Shown: positions 35,320 to 45,524, numbered from the stretch's first letter. The stretch: 64,000 nucleotides of DNA from Paenibacillus puerhi (GCF_009846885.1 NZ_WUWM01000001.1:124001-188000), one strand, 5' to 3'. Translations and numbers: made by a program. Notes: generated by a model from the letters alone, not told the origin.

Positions 35320-36150
35320 ATGATCATCCGAATGTCAATGAGAACCTTAAAGTGGTGCACGATTTTGCTTCCGCCTTTCCTGATCGGGGGGTTCGAATAT
35401 GTACGCCATGATTTTATGCTTCACCTGCTGTCTATGGAAGCGGGCAATCTGTATATCACGCTGCTGACTTTGCTGTTGTCCTACATATTCGGTACGTGGA
35501 TGTTCCGAAAGATCGAGAAGATGAATGAGACGATAGCCGGCGAGAGGGCCAAGCGGGCCGTCTATGAGGAACGGGAGCGCCTGGCCGAGGAGCTGCACGA
35601 CAATATTGCGCAGGTGCTGTTCTTTCTGAATGTACAGCTGACCAAGGGACAGATACACGAAGCGCGGGAGGCCATATCCGAGATCGACCACCATTTGCGT
35701 CAGGCTATATTCAATCTGCGTACGGTGCCGGAGGAAGGGGCGGCCTTCGAGAGCAGGCTGCTGGCATGGCTGGAGGAGTGGAGCGGATTGACGGGGATCA
35801 GCGTAGAGCCTGTCATTGAGCTTGAAGGGAAAGCGATCCTTCCCTCGGCAGAGGTTTCGCTGTTCTCTATCGTTCGGGAAGCCTTCACGAATATTCGCAA
35901 GCATTCGCAGGCGGACCAAGCTTTCTTGGAGCTGGGGCGCGCGGCTGACGGGCAGAGCTGGCGTCTGCGCATCGCGGACAACGGAGTCGGATGCGACCCG
36001 GAAGCCGATGCTTCGGGCGGCCGATACGGGCTGTCCATCCTGCGCAAGCGGGCGCTTGAGCTTGGAGCGGAGCTGCAGCTGCAACCGGCGCCTGGCGGAG
36101 GTACGGAGCTGGTTCTAACAGGGCCGATTCAGGAAGGGAGGGGCTTATGA
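35320..36150 (+). CDS. Sensor histidine kinase (HisKA_3, NarL-system type)
   Basis: The 276-residue kinase has two N-terminal transmembrane segments (about residues 10-60) with a very short external loop. The HisKA_3 dimerisation box is ERERLAEELHDNIAQ, with the phosphorylated His, and the HATPase_c domain has IREAFTNIRKHS and DNGVG. The tiny external loop suggests membrane-sensing, as in LiaS-type kinases. It overlaps the response regulator start by ATGA. GTG 35317 is an alternative start. Confidence 0.9.
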   Translation: MIIRMSMRTLKWCTILLPPFLIGGFEYVRHDFMLHLLSMEAGNLYITLLTLLLSYIFGTWMFRKIEKMNETIAGERAKRAVYEERERLAEELHDNIAQVLFFLNVQLTKGQIHEAREAISEIDHHLRQAIFNLRTVPEEGAAFESRLLAWLEEWSGLTGISVEPVIELEGKAILPSAEVSLFSIVREAFTNIRKHSQADQAFLELGRAADGQSWRLRIADNGVGCDPEADASGGRYGLSILRKRALELGAELQLQPAPGGGTELVLTGPIQEGRGL

Positions 36151-36818
36151 AGGTTCGCGTGCTGGTGGCCGATGACCACCCTTTAGCCCGCCGGGCGGTC
36201 CGAACGCTGCTGGGGGGAGAGAAGGATTTCGAATGGATCGGCGAGGCAGCCAGCGGGGAGGAAGTGCTGGAGCTTTGCCCGGTCCTGCTGCCCGATCTGA
36301 TTCTGATGGACATCCGGATGCCGGGCTGCGGCGGACTGGAGGCGACGAGACGGATCAAACAGCTGTATCCGCATATCCGGATTGTGATGCTGACGGTATC
36401 CGACGATGTGACAGATCTGTTTACGGCGGTTCGCGAGGGGGCTCAAGGCTATCTCTTAAAAAATATGAACCCCGAGGACTGGAGTCATTACTTGCGCGGA
36501 CTGCTCGATGAGAACAGCGAAATATCGCGCGGCCTGGCCGATCGGCTGTTCCAGTCGTTCCGGCGCTCGGAAAGCGGGAGAGCGGACGACGTGGCGCCAA
36601 GCGCTTTATCGCAGCGTGAACTCGAGATCCTTGGCTGCATAGCGACCGGCCAAAGCAACAGGCAGATCGCTTCGGCTCTCCTCATTACAGAGAACACCGT
36701 CAAAAATCACGTAAAAAATATATTGGCCAAGCTATCTCTGGAAAACCGGGTACAGCTTACCGCTTATGCCGTCCGCCACGGCTTGACACAAAACGTCCAA
36801 AAATCACCCGAAAAATAG
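36147..36818 (+). CDS. NarL/LuxR-family response regulator
   Basis: The 223-residue regulator has a receiver domain with phospho-acceptor Asp55 in LILMDIRMPG, acidic pocket ADDH, and Lys in YLLKN. The C-terminal LuxR HTH contains LSQRELEILGCIATGQSN and TVKNHVKNILAKL. It is the partner of the kinase immediately upstream. Targets might include the divergent or downstream genes. Confidence 0.93.
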   Translation: MKVRVLVADDHPLARRAVRTLLGGEKDFEWIGEAASGEEVLELCPVLLPDLILMDIRMPGCGGLEATRRIKQLYPHIRIVMLTVSDDVTDLFTAVREGAQGYLLKNMNPEDWSHYLRGLLDENSEISRGLADRLFQSFRRSESGRADDVAPSALSQRELEILGCIATGQSNRQIASALLITENTVKNHVKNILAKLSLENRVQLTAYAVRHGLTQNVQKSPEK

Positions 36819-36906
36819 CCCGGTCGAGTCATGTTGTCCTGGAGCGGTTTACGTTACATTAGGAAGGGAAATACTTACCGCTGTATACCAGGAAGGGGCT
36901 AGTTTA

Positions 36907-37557
36907 ATGATGAAAAGATCCAAACCCGTTTACGGTGCCTTTGCGCTTGTTTTGCTGCTGTCTATGCTGATCTCGGGAGTCGCCAGCGCCCATGTGACGG
37001 TCCTGCCGAAGGAATCGACGCAAGGAAGCTACGAGAAGTTCGCGGTACGCGTCCCCACGGAGAAGACGATTCCTACGGTTAAGGTCGAGGTCAAATTTCC
37101 GCTGGACTCCGTGTCGATTTCCCGCTTTGAGCCTAAGCCGGGCTGGACGTATGAGCTGACCAAGGAAGGCGACAAGATTACCGGCGTTATCTGGACGGCT
37201 ACGGGCGAAGGACTCGGCGCTACGGAATTCGGCGAGTTCTATATGCAGGGCAAGGTAGCCGATACGGCGACAGCTATTACTTGGAAGGCTTATCAAACCT
37301 ACAAGGATGGCAGTGTGGTGGAATGGGTCGGAGCGGAAGGCTCCGATAAGCCGGCCTCTGTGACCAAGGTCAATGCGAAGCCGGCTGGCGCAGGGACCGA
37401 CGGTCACGGTCATACGACGGCCCCGGCCGCAGGAGCAGCGTCCGAAACGACTGAGGCTTCGGCGGCGCAGTCATCCAGCCTGCCGCTTTACCTGTCCATC
37501 GCTGCCGTCATCTTGAGCGCAGCATCGCTTCTCGTCACGCTGAGCAGGAAGAAATAA
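36907..37557 (+). CDS. YcnI-like copper-binding membrane protein (DUF1775)
   Basis: The 216-residue secreted protein has a signal peptide ending ISGVASA, so the mature protein starts AHVTVLPKES, giving the His used for copper in YcnI-type proteins. A DUF1775 beta domain, with WTYEL and WTATGEG, is followed by a His/Gly linker and a C-terminal transmembrane anchor (residues about 188-212) with RKK. It probably binds Cu at the outer membrane face. The usual copC/copD partners are not next to it. AGGAAGGGG precedes ATG 36907. Confidence 0.85.
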   Translation: MMKRSKPVYGAFALVLLLSMLISGVASAHVTVLPKESTQGSYEKFAVRVPTEKTIPTVKVEVKFPLDSVSISRFEPKPGWTYELTKEGDKITGVIWTATGEGLGATEFGEFYMQGKVADTATAITWKAYQTYKDGSVVEWVGAEGSDKPASVTKVNAKPAGAGTDGHGHTTAPAAGAASETTEASAAQSSSLPLYLSIAAVILSAASLLVTLSRKK

Positions 37558-37594
37558 CAGGAAGAAATAAACGCCGGGAAGCCGGCGCCTCCAG

Positions 37595-37642
37595 ACAAGC
37601 CTTGGGCAAAAGGACTCTTTTGCTCAGGGCTTGTTTGTTGTA
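37595..37642 (+). terminator. Long hairpin terminator
   Basis: An 18-bp stem (37595-37612 / 37617-37634) with two wobble or mismatched pairs and a GACT loop is followed by TGTTG. It separates the copper protein gene from mscL. Confidence 0.8.
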
Positions 37643-37686
37643 CAATATTCGACAAGAAATGAGTGAATCTAATGGGGGGTAACTGG

Positions 37687-38163
37687 GTGTTGAATTCAAA
37701 GCTGTGGAAGGAATTCAAAGAATTTTCGATGAAAGGAAATATGGTCGATCTGGCGATCGGGGTAATTATTGGCGGCGCCTTCGGCAAAGTGGTGACGTCC
37801 ATCGTCAACGATATTATCATGCCTCCTGTTGGGCTGCTGCTGGGCAAGGTTCCGTTCAAGGATTTGTTCCTGAGTCTGAACGGCAAGTCTTATCCCAACT
37901 TGGAAGCGGCCAAGGCGGACAGTGCCGTTACGCTCAATTACGGACAGTTCCTCAGCACGCTGATCGACTTCCTGATCGTGGCCTTCGTCATCTTCATGGT
38001 GGTCAAGCAGTTGAACCGTCTCCGCAAGAAGGAGGACCCCAAGCCCGCACCTAAGCCCGAGATCAAGGAATGTCCCGAATGCCTGTCGGAAATTCCGATC
38101 AAAGCGACCCGCTGCAAATATTGTACGGCTGCCGTGGGCGAACTGAGAGGAGAACAGGCCTGA
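37687..38163 (+). CDS. mscL: Large-conductance mechanosensitive channel with zinc-ribbon tail
   Basis: The 158-residue protein has the MscL N-terminal helix ([12 protein letters not shown]), TM1 ([16 protein letters not shown]) and TM2 ([15 protein letters not shown]). The C-terminal cytoplasmic bundle is followed by a Pro/Lys linker and CPECLSEI...CKYC, a two-CxxC zinc ribbon. GTG 37687 with GGGGGGT upstream fits MscL length better than the ATG at 37672. It relieves pressure on hypo-osmotic shock. The zinc ribbon is an extra module. Confidence 0.92.
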   Translation: MLNSKLWKEFKEFSMKGNMVDLAIGVIIGGAFGKVVTSIVNDIIMPPVGLLLGKVPFKDLFLSLNGKSYPNLEAAKADSAVTLNYGQFLSTLIDFLIVAFVIFMVVKQLNRLRKKEDPKPAPKPEIKECPECLSEIPIKATRCKYCTAAVGELRGEQA

Positions 38164-38230
38164 TACCAAGCTTGTCCGGGTAGCGGAACTGGCCCATGCC
38201 GGGCTTCCGCCTATTTTGTTCTAGGGGCGC

Positions 38231-38258
38231 ACCAGTCCATCCTGTATTTCATACACTG
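38231..38258 (+). promoter_or_regulatory. Sigma-K-like promoter of gerE
   Basis: AC (38231-38232) and CATACACTG (38250-38258) are separated by 17 bp, the spacing of sigma-K promoters (AC-N16/17-CATAnnnTA); the last base is G instead of A. gerE is a sigma-K target in B. subtilis. Confidence 0.6.
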
Positions 38259-38320
38259 GATTTGACTGTATCCCTAGACCTTGTATTGATACAAAAACCC
38301 GGGCAAGGAGGGGTGACACT

Positions 38321-38545
38321 TTGATGGGCAACGATCACAAAAGCAAATTTTTGCTTACCAACCGCGAGCGCGAAGTTTTTGAACTGTTGGTACAGGACAA
38401 AACGACGAAAGACATTGCGCAGCAGCTGTTTATCAGTGAAAAGACGGTCAGAAATCATATCTCGAACGTTATGCAAAAGCTGAATGTAAAAGGCCGTTCG
38501 CAAGCGGTAGTCGAGCTGATCAAGCTTGGGGAGCTGCAAATCTAA
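38321..38545 (+). CDS. gerE: Spore coat regulator GerE
   Basis: The 74-residue LuxR-type HTH protein is very similar to B. subtilis GerE: LTNREREVFELLVQDKTT, then ISEKTVRNHIS and GRSQAVVELIKLGEL. It has only the DNA-binding domain. GerE acts late in the mother cell to switch coat and surface genes. AAGGAGG fits TTG 38321 (9 bp) better than ATG 38324 (12 bp). Its presence ties the surrounding surface genes to late sporulation control. Confidence 0.95.
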   Translation: MMGNDHKSKFLLTNREREVFELLVQDKTTKDIAQQLFISEKTVRNHISNVMQKLNVKGRSQAVVELIKLGELQI

Positions 38546-38885
38546 AGCATACTCGGGTGTTACCATACCCACCCAGCCTTCTTATTACGTTTTCCGTCTG
38601 GAAGCGTGAGAAGAGGGTTCTTTGGTTTTATATGCGTTCCTTGAGAGTTGCTGTTTAGCAAGATACGATTCTATTCATTCGTTTTCGACATGCAATTTAG
38701 GAGTACGTTTGGATTTGGGAGCTAGATATACCCGGTTTTTGTTGTATTTCTGCTAAGGGTGTCGAACTACGCGGTTTATAGATGAACTTAAAGAAATCTT
38801 TAATGTAGTTCACCCTTGTCAATATGTTATAAATAGGATATGCAAACAATCAACTATTCGTTGAAAGGTTAACGATTTTTGCTTG
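38546..38885. other. Intergenic AT-rich spacer, no gene seen
   Basis: Stops occur in all frames and no ribosome binding site/start pair with a protein-like reading frame is visible. Base composition becomes AT-rich from here on, marking the left edge of the AT-rich island. No clear terminator for gerE was found. Confidence 0.5.
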
Positions 38886-39101
38886 AAAGCTATGGACGAT
38901 GATTTTTGTTATCGGGCGCTTCAAGCTGGTTGCAGCTTGTATGTGACTGATATTGTGTTGTTCGTTATATGGCACACCCTCTTTATTTTCAGAAATACCC
39001 CACTGGTAATTTTTATAGATGGAACACAATAAAGCGGTTACAGGGGGGGATGGGGATTTGACCTTACAGCAGTACTACTAAATTGGAAACAGCCTGTTAA
39101 G
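38886..39101 (+). pseudogene. Decayed GT2 glycosyltransferase fragment
   Basis: Three consecutive pieces in shifted frames match the adjacent glycosyltransferase. AMDDDFCYRALQAG aligns with its FEDDDYCYRAMQAG. A frame-shifted piece reads HPLYFQKYPTGNFYRW. The last piece, GFDLTAVLLNWKQPVKVSL, matches GLDISQALLKWKNKITVSL before a stop. Order and spacing match residues about 190-265 of the 39245-41074 product. At least two frameshifts and a stop make this a relic of a duplicated or replaced gene. Confidence 0.8.
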
Positions 39102-39244
39102 GTTAGCTTATAAAGCATGGAAATTAAGAGGGAGTTCCTCAGCTAGAACCAGCGATTCAAGGTCTCGCTTCAACATCACGAGTTTTTTGGATCATTAGCT
39201 AAATTGCATCAATCGTACATTTACTTTTCAATATGGAGGCTGGA

Positions 39245-41074
39245 ATGAAGACCAGTATTATATTGTTGGCTCAGCATAGCAGCATGGTTAAACAATGTCT
39301 TGCAAGCATTCGGCGATCTACATCTGGCACCTACGAATTAATTGTGATCAATGATGGCGGCTCGAAAGAAATTGATAATTTGCTGAGTATGGACAAGAAG
39401 GGCATTGTTACGATTACCTCTCAAGAACGAATCGGTGTTGCTGCGGGTTATAACCTTGGAGCGGCCCAGGCCAAAGGCGATTTGCTTGTGTTTCTTCGCG
39501 ATCATATGACCTTGTCCGAGGGCTGGTTGAAGTCATTGACTGGTTGTTTAAAACAGCGCCCTGATGCGGCAATGGTCGGACCAGTGAGTAATGGTGTCAG
39601 TGGAGCCCAGCATGTATCAATTCCCGAGCCTGTCAACAGCATCGAGCAGTTAAGTGTTATTGCTCGTGCCTTCATTGCGGAGCAAGCAGGTCAGACCCAA
39701 AGAGTGACACGGCTCCTTAGCCAAATGCTGGCTGTCCGTAAGAGTGCATACGACAAGCTGGGCGGCTTTGATGAACGGTTCGGCTTGGAATCATTCGAGG
39801 ATGATGATTATTGTTATCGTGCTATGCAGGCTGGTTATGGTATGTATATAGCCAAGGATTGCTTTGTCTGCTATCAACAGCCTCCAGATTTGTTTCCGGA
39901 TGATCCTAACTGGTACGGTAAGCTTCTTCAAGAGAATAAAGCGAAGGCAGCTCAAAAATGGGGCTTAGATATTTCACAGGCTTTGCTTAAATGGAAAAAT
40001 AAGATAACGGTAAGCCTTTGTATGATTGTCAAAAATGAAGAGCAAACCCTTGATCGGTGTTTGTCCAGTGTCAGTGACCTGGTTGATGAAATTATTATCG
40101 TGGATACGGGCTCGGAAGACCAGACGAAGCAGATTGCACGAAAATACACAGACCGCGTATTTGAATTTGTTTGGGTTAACGATTTTTCCAAAGCACGAAA
40201 TTATGCCTTCAGCCTAGCTACTCAGGAATATATATTATGGCTCGATGCAGATGATGTGATTTTGCCACCGGATGCTGAGAAATTTAAAGCCCTTCTTGCC
40301 GGACTTGAATGGACCGTCGATTCCGTTTCCATGAATTATATTCTTGCCCGCGACGAATATGGAAATGTGATGACCAGCCTGCGTAGAAATCGTTTGGTCA
40401 AGCGTGAGAAGTGTTTTCGATGGATCGGGTTTGTCCATGAATATTTACAGGTAGCGGGAAACCTACATTCTGCAGATATTAATATTACTCATGACAGGAT
40501 GCACGGCAACTCCGATCGCAATTTGCATATTTATGAGGAGCATGAAGCAGTGGGCGAATGGTTCTCATCACGCGATCTATTCTACTACGGGAATGAACTT
40601 GCTGATCATGGACTATGGGAACGTGCGTTGGACAAATATGATCAGTTCTTGCAGCGTCCCGACGGCTGGGTGGAGGACCGGATAAGAGCCTGCGGCCGTG
40701 CAGCAGATTGTGCAGCAGAGCTGGGGTACATAAATGAAGCGAAAGCCAGGGCACTGCAATCGTTTGTATACGCATTACCGCGTGCGGAAATCTGCTGTCA
40801 GCTTGGATATCTTCATATGAAGGAAGAGAAATTTGAAGACGCCATATTTTGGTACAAGCTGGCGACTGAGCTCAAGAAACCGACGGATAGCTTTGCGATT
40901 TTGCAGCATTCCAGCTGGACTTGGGTGCCGCATTTACAGCTTTGTGTATGCTTCGACAGGCTGGGGCAGCGAGAGCTGGCTTTCCGACATAATGAAATTG
41001 CGGCGGGATTTGTTCCAAATAATCCGAGCGTTGTCGGGAATCGTGCCTATTTCAAAAGCTTGGGTTTACCATAG
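39245..41074 (+). CDS. Tandem GT2 glycosyltransferase with TPR-like C-terminus
   Basis: The 609-residue protein has an N-terminal GT2-like domain (IILLAQHSSMVKQCL, VINDGGS, ESFEDDDYCYRAMQAGY), a second GT2 domain (VSLCMIVKNEEQTLDRCL, VDTGSEDQT, WLDADD), and a roughly 190-residue TPR-like tail ending SSWTWVPHLQLCVC. The tail recurs in the 47326-48681 product. It probably glycosylates the collagen-like surface protein encoded next. GGAGG lies 5 bp before ATG 39245. AT-rich composition suggests transfer. Confidence 0.87.
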   Translation: MKTSIILLAQHSSMVKQCLASIRRSTSGTYELIVINDGGSKEIDNLLSMDKKGIVTITSQERIGVAAGYNLGAAQAKGDLLVFLRDHMTLSEGWLKSLTGCLKQRPDAAMVGPVSNGVSGAQHVSIPEPVNSIEQLSVIARAFIAEQAGQTQRVTRLLSQMLAVRKSAYDKLGGFDERFGLESFEDDDYCYRAMQAGYGMYIAKDCFVCYQQPPDLFPDDPNWYGKLLQENKAKAAQKWGLDISQALLKWKNKITVSLCMIVKNEEQTLDRCLSSVSDLVDEIIIVDTGSEDQTKQIARKYTDRVFEFVWVNDFSKARNYAFSLATQEYILWLDADDVILPPDAEKFKALLAGLEWTVDSVSMNYILARDEYGNVMTSLRRNRLVKREKCFRWIGFVHEYLQVAGNLHSADINITHDRMHGNSDRNLHIYEEHEAVGEWFSSRDLFYYGNELADHGLWERALDKYDQFLQRPDGWVEDRIRACGRAADCAAELGYINEAKARALQSFVYALPRAEICCQLGYLHMKEEKFEDAIFWYKLATELKKPTDSFAILQHSSWTWVPHLQLCVCFDRLGQRELAFRHNEIAAGFVPNNPSVVGNRAYFKSLGLP

Positions 41075-41121
41075 GAAGATTTCATATCGGAGAGGCTATT
41101 AACAATATTGGAGGATGAGAA

Positions 41122-43740
41122 ATGAGTAATCACAAAGATGTTGAAAAATCAATCCTTAAAGCAATGAAGCAATATAAGAAGGAGAATAGAGACAAAAGCT
41201 TCAAAAACAAAGTATTTCAGGTTTCGACGGTAGCTCTAGCGGGCAATGTGGTCGCTGGAGCCATTGCGGATGTTCAGCTTATAGCAACTGGAATTGCCCA
41301 TGCAGCAACCGCGGATATGTCCTTTCATGATGTGGATACAAGTTCATGGTCTTACAAATATATAACGAAGGTTGCAGCTTTGGGATTTACAGTTGGCGAT
41401 GATGTTGGGAAATTCAATCCTGATAGCCCAGTGAGCCATCAAGAGGCTGTGATAATGGCAATCCGTTTTTTGGGTATTGAGAACCCTTCAGTCCAAGCAG
41501 GAAACTTGACACTAACCACAGATGTATGGGCACGCGATTGGGTGCTGCTGGCTATCGATAAAGGTTTGGTTGTACCTAGCGAAGAGAACGGAACGGCTGA
41601 TGGATCGTGGGGGGCGGCAACTGCAACGCGCGAGTGGGTCACCAAGCTCTTTGTTCGTACACTAGGGAAACAATTGGATGCAGCTACCCTTTCCACTAAC
41701 AAATCGGTATTCGCAGATGATGCTAATATTTCGCCAGCTGCGCTTGGATATGTAAATGCTGGTGTAAAGCTGAACATTATTAATGGCTTTCCTGATAATA
41801 CCTTCAAACCGAAGGACACACTTACTCGTGCCCAGGTAGCAACGATCCTAGCAAAGATGGAAATGCTTCTAGGGGACAAAACAGATCGTATCATAAAGGG
41901 GAATGTGGTCAGCGTATCCAGCGGCAGCATTAGCCTTGTAAATAAAAGCGGTGTAATCCAGCAGCTTACTCTGGATCCTAAAGCTGTCGTATTTGGCCCA
42001 AGTAGACTTGGTTCAACCATTAAGGCAGGGCAGGACGTTACGGTTGTTTACAGTGGAACTACCGCTTATTTCGTTGAGGTGACGGAAGTGCCTGCGTCTC
42101 CCGGTTCAGTAGCTGTGCCAGAACCAACTGCAGGTCTTAAAGGCGATAAGGGCGATAAGGGTGAAAAGGGGGACCAAGGCCCTGCTGGGGCTTCGGGACC
42201 GTCAGGTTCTAATGGAAGCGATGGGGCTGTAGGGCCCACTGGAGCAACTGGAGCAACGGGAGCAGGCCTAGATGGAATTGTAACGTATGATGAAACAGCG
42301 GCTCCGGGGTATGCAGTAGGTCAAACCGTGTTTTATAATGGCAGCACCTATATTGTGAAAGCAGCAAATCCGACTGGCACACCGAGCATTGATTCGGCAA
42401 GTTACACTTTGGTAGCGTCGGCTGGGGCACAAGGAGATGCTGGAGCAACCGGAGCCACAGGAGCAACCGGCGCCACAGGCGTTGCAGGTGTGACCGGAGC
42501 CACAGGAGCAGCGGGTGTAACGGGAGCGACAGGCTCACAAGGTCCGACAGGCTATGACGGAGCAACCGGCGCCACAGGAGCAACCGGCGCCACAGGCGTT
42601 GCAGGTGTGACCGGAGCCACCGGAGCAGCGGGTGTAACGGGAGCGACAGGCTTACAAGGTCCGACAGGCTATGACGGAGCAACCGGGGCCACAGGAGCAA
42701 CCGGGGCCACAGGAGCCACCGGAGCCACCGGAGCAGCGGGTGTAACGGGAGCGACAGGCTTACAAGGTCCGACAGGCTATGACGGAGCCACCGGAGCCAC
42801 CGGGGCCACCGGGGCCACAGGAGCCACCGGAGCCACCGGAGCAACGGGTGTAACGGGAGCGACAGGCTTACAGGGTCCGACAGGCTATGACGGAGCAACC
42901 GGAGCCACAGGAGCAACCGGCGCCACAGGCGTTGCAGGTGTGACCGGAGCCACCGGAGCAGCGGGTGTAACGGGAGCGACAGGCTTACAAGGCCCGACAG
43001 GCTATGACGGAGCAACCGGAGCCACAGGAGCAACCGGAGCCACCGGAGCCGCGGGTGTAACGGGAGCCACAGGCTTACAAGGTCCGACAGGCTATGACGG
43101 AGCAACCGGAGCCACAGGAGCAACCGGGGCCACAGGCGTTGCAGGTGTGACCGGAGCCACCGGAGCAGCGGGTGTAACGGGAGCCACAGGAGCAACCGGC
43201 GCCACCGGAGCCGCAGGAGCGGGAGCGATTATTCCTTACGCTTCCGGAAAGCCAGTATCATTAACAACAACGTTCGGTGGAGTGAGTAACCAAAGCAGCC
43301 TTCTCGGGTTTGGGGGTTCTGTTAATGGAGTATCTATTCCTGGAGGAATTATTGATCTTACAGGTGGAGCAGGAACCGATTTAAACTATTCCTTCTCGGC
43401 GCCTCGTGCCGGTACTATTACATCCGTTTCTGGTTATTTTAGTACTACTGCTGCACTATCTCTTGTGGGAACGACGGTAACCATTACTGGGCAATTGTAT
43501 GTATCAACGGCACCAGATAATATATTTACTGCCGTACCAGGCGCTACGGTTACCTTGAATCCCCCTTTAACAGGTGTTCTGGGCATTGGTACTATTTCCA
43601 GAGGAACAACTACTGGGTTATCGATCCCTGTAGCACCAGGAAGTCGTTACTTGATGGTGTATACAGCTAAAGTAACTGCAGGAATTGACTCTGCAGCAAC
43701 TATTTCTGGATATGCCAGCGGTGGTCTTACTATTCAATAG
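41122..43740 (+). CDS. SLH-collagen-like surface protein with BclB C-terminal domain
   Basis: The 872-residue protein has a basic N-terminal segment with a hydrophobic stretch (residues about 30-62), three SLH-like domains to about residue 250, and a [15 protein letters not shown] start of collagen repeats. A roughly 50-residue insert ([16 protein letters not shown]) follows, then long Gly-Ala-Thr collagen repeats, then a BclB-type domain ([37 protein letters not shown]). BclB-type proteins form the hair-like nap of exosporia; Thr residues in the repeats are typical O-glycosylation sites. SLH domains imply anchorage to cell-wall polymer. GGAGG precedes the ATG. Confidence 0.9.
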   Translation: MSNHKDVEKSILKAMKQYKKENRDKSFKNKVFQVSTVALAGNVVAGAIADVQLIATGIAHAATADMSFHDVDTSSWSYKYITKVAALGFTVGDDVGKFNPDSPVSHQEAVIMAIRFLGIENPSVQAGNLTLTTDVWARDWVLLAIDKGLVVPSEENGTADGSWGAATATREWVTKLFVRTLGKQLDAATLSTNKSVFADDANISPAALGYVNAGVKLNIINGFPDNTFKPKDTLTRAQVATILAKMEMLLGDKTDRIIKGNVVSVSSGSISLVNKSGVIQQLTLDPKAVVFGPSRLGSTIKAGQDVTVVYSGTTAYFVEVTEVPASPGSVAVPEPTAGLKGDKGDKGEKGDQGPAGASGPSGSNGSDGAVGPTGATGATGAGLDGIVTYDETAAPGYAVGQTVFYNGSTYIVKAANPTGTPSIDSASYTLVASAGAQGDAGATGATGATGATGVAGVTGATGAAGVTGATGSQGPTGYDGATGATGATGATGVAGVTGATGAAGVTGATGLQGPTGYDGATGATGATGATGATGATGAAGVTGATGLQGPTGYDGATGATGATGATGATGATGATGVTGATGLQGPTGYDGATGATGATGATGVAGVTGATGAAGVTGATGLQGPTGYDGATGATGATGATGAAGVTGATGLQGPTGYDGATGATGATGATGVAGVTGATGAAGVTGATGATGATGAAGAGAIIPYASGKPVSLTTTFGGVSNQSSLLGFGGSVNGVSIPGGIIDLTGGAGTDLNYSFSAPRAGTITSVSGYFSTTAALSLVGTTVTITGQLYVSTAPDNIFTAVPGATVTLNPPLTGVLGIGTISRGTTTGLSIPVAPGSRYLMVYTAKVTAGIDSAATISGYASGGLTIQ
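42430..43225 (+). repeat. Collagen-like GXT repeat array
   Basis: 9-bp-based repeats encode GATGATG runs, organised into larger units that each contain GLQGPTGYD (or GSQ). These blocks start at about 42541, 42658, 42766, 42874, 42991 and 43081, spaced 117, 108, 108, 117 and 90 bp. The unit lengths all divide by 9, as expected for in-frame slippage. Confidence 0.9.
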
Positions 43741-43870
43741 CCGAAACCATGAAATACTGCCGGATGTAGAAACTCATGCGGGATTTGCCATTATTGTTCT
43801 ATATCCGGTCTTATATAGAATACTGGATGGCCTAAGAAAGATGTCAAATTTATGGGGGATTGTATTATCG

Positions 43871-45451
43871 ATGAAACAACGCGCAACGCTTATTGCACTT
43901 TTTGTTGCCTTTAATTTATTCACTCCTGTTTTGTTTGTGACTCAAGCAGTAGAAAACACAAGCTTGAACGGGGGAACATCAGCAGATAACACGGGTGCAG
44001 TTAGCTATCATGTATACAATGCTGCTGCAGGAAATAGTGGAGTAGTAAATAATGTTTACGTCCCAGTACCGGTTATGGATACAGTACCTCCAAGCGCACC
44101 TGTCTTATCCTTAGCCAGCAGTACAGCGGACAGTGCAAGCCTTGCATGGTCCGAGGCAACGGGTAACGTAGCTGTAACGGAATATCAACTGTATAAAGGT
44201 GCAGATTTGGTAACCAGTGTAACGTATGGGGTATTGAACCATACTGTCACAGGCTTGCTTCCGGGAACTCCGTATAGTTTCACGGTGAAAGCTAAGGACG
44301 CCGCCGGGAATGTATCAGTAGCAAGCAACGAGATAACCGTAAACAGCCTTGCAGCTTCACTATCCTTAGATGCCACAATCTCCATGGGGAATTTCAGTTC
44401 TTACCATACATTAGCAACTAAGAAAGATGGGACGGTATGGGCCTGGGGGAATAACGAGAAGGGCACCTTGGGCGACGAAGCTATCCAAAATCGTTCGTTA
44501 CCTAAGCAAGTAGCCGGGTTGACCTCGGTAAGCTCCGTATCCGCTGGGCAGAATCATTCCCTTGCTCTTCTACAGGATGGAACCGTGTGGGCTTGGGGCG
44601 GCAATGAGGCTGGGCAATTAGGCGATGGAACGACCGAGAAGAAGCCTGTCCCAACAAAAATTTCATCATTAAGCAATATCGTTGCGATAGAAGCAGGTGA
44701 GCAGCATTCCCTGGCTTTAAAAAATGATGGAACCGTCTGGGCCTGGGGGAATAATGCTTTCGGTCAATTGGGTGACGGGACGACCAAGAAACAGTTGTCC
44801 CCCCTGCAAGTAGCCAATTTGAGCTCTGTTACATCGATCTCGGCTGGGGCATTCCACAATGTGGCAATAAAAAGCGATGGATCTGTATGGGCCTGGGGGT
44901 TTAATGCCTTTGGTCAATTGGGTGACGGAACGAAAGTAAACAAGCTAATGCCTCAGAACATAACGGGGTTAAGTGGAATTGCAGCGGTATCCCGTGGTCA
45001 ATACCATGTACTGGCTTTAAAAAATGATGGTACCGTATGGGCATGGGGATATAACGGTGAAGGCGAATTGGGCGATGGAACAACAACAGATCGCTTATTT
45101 CCGGTGCTGCTAACAGGCTTAGAGTCAATCGCCCAAATAGCAAGTGGCTCTGTTCACAGCATGGCTTTAAAAAGTGATGGAACCTTGTGGGCATGGGGCA
45201 ATAATAAATTTGGACAACTCGGGGATGGGACTCGGGTATCCAAGCTGCTGCCAACTAAAGTAGGCGGGGACAGACAGTTCGAATCGATCTCGGCTGGTTA
45301 TCTGAACAGCAGTGCTATAAGCCGTGAAGGCAAATATTTCACATGGGGTTACAATGGTCATGGACAATTGGGCAATGGTACGATCGACGACACGACCACT
45401 CCTGCTGAAATCAGTTTAGTGCTTCATCCTGAACCGGACACAGCTAAGTAA
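43871..45451 (+). CDS. Secreted FN3 + RCC1-repeat protein
   Basis: The 526-residue protein has a signal peptide (LIALFVAFNLFTPVLFV), a fibronectin type III domain (PPSAPVLSLASS to VASNEITV), and seven RCC1-type repeats of the form DGTVWAWGxNxxGQLGDGT that would form a beta propeller. It has no SLH domain. ATG 43871 is preferred; ATG 43841 in the same frame is possible. It follows the collagen-like gene by 130 bp. Its role is likely in adhesion or structure, but no partner is known. Confidence 0.8.
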   Translation: MKQRATLIALFVAFNLFTPVLFVTQAVENTSLNGGTSADNTGAVSYHVYNAAAGNSGVVNNVYVPVPVMDTVPPSAPVLSLASSTADSASLAWSEATGNVAVTEYQLYKGADLVTSVTYGVLNHTVTGLLPGTPYSFTVKAKDAAGNVSVASNEITVNSLAASLSLDATISMGNFSSYHTLATKKDGTVWAWGNNEKGTLGDEAIQNRSLPKQVAGLTSVSSVSAGQNHSLALLQDGTVWAWGGNEAGQLGDGTTEKKPVPTKISSLSNIVAIEAGEQHSLALKNDGTVWAWGNNAFGQLGDGTTKKQLSPLQVANLSSVTSISAGAFHNVAIKSDGSVWAWGFNAFGQLGDGTKVNKLMPQNITGLSGIAAVSRGQYHVLALKNDGTVWAWGYNGEGELGDGTTTDRLFPVLLTGLESIAQIASGSVHSMALKSDGTLWAWGNNKFGQLGDGTRVSKLLPTKVGGDRQFESISAGYLNSSAISREGKYFTWGYNGHGQLGNGTIDDTTTPAEISLVLHPEPDTAK

Positions 45452-45524
45452 TCTCGCTTTGAGTATTGACCTGTAAGCTAAGCTGCGTCTGCATAATCAG
45501 GTAACACAGCAATCAGCTTACTCC

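Noticed and set aside
38281..38294. Inverted repeat TTGTAT-TG-ATACAA before gerE
   Set aside because: The 6-bp arms are short and may only form a weak hairpin near the ribosome binding site; no known operator was recognised.
42209..43195. Minus-strand open frame of about 330 codons, Leu/Trp/Arg-rich
   Set aside because: It is the mirror of the collagen GXT repeats and has no start site or known fold.
42430..43225. CRISPR-like regular repeats
   Set aside because: The periodicity is 9 bp coding for Gly-x-Thr collagen triplets, without spacers.
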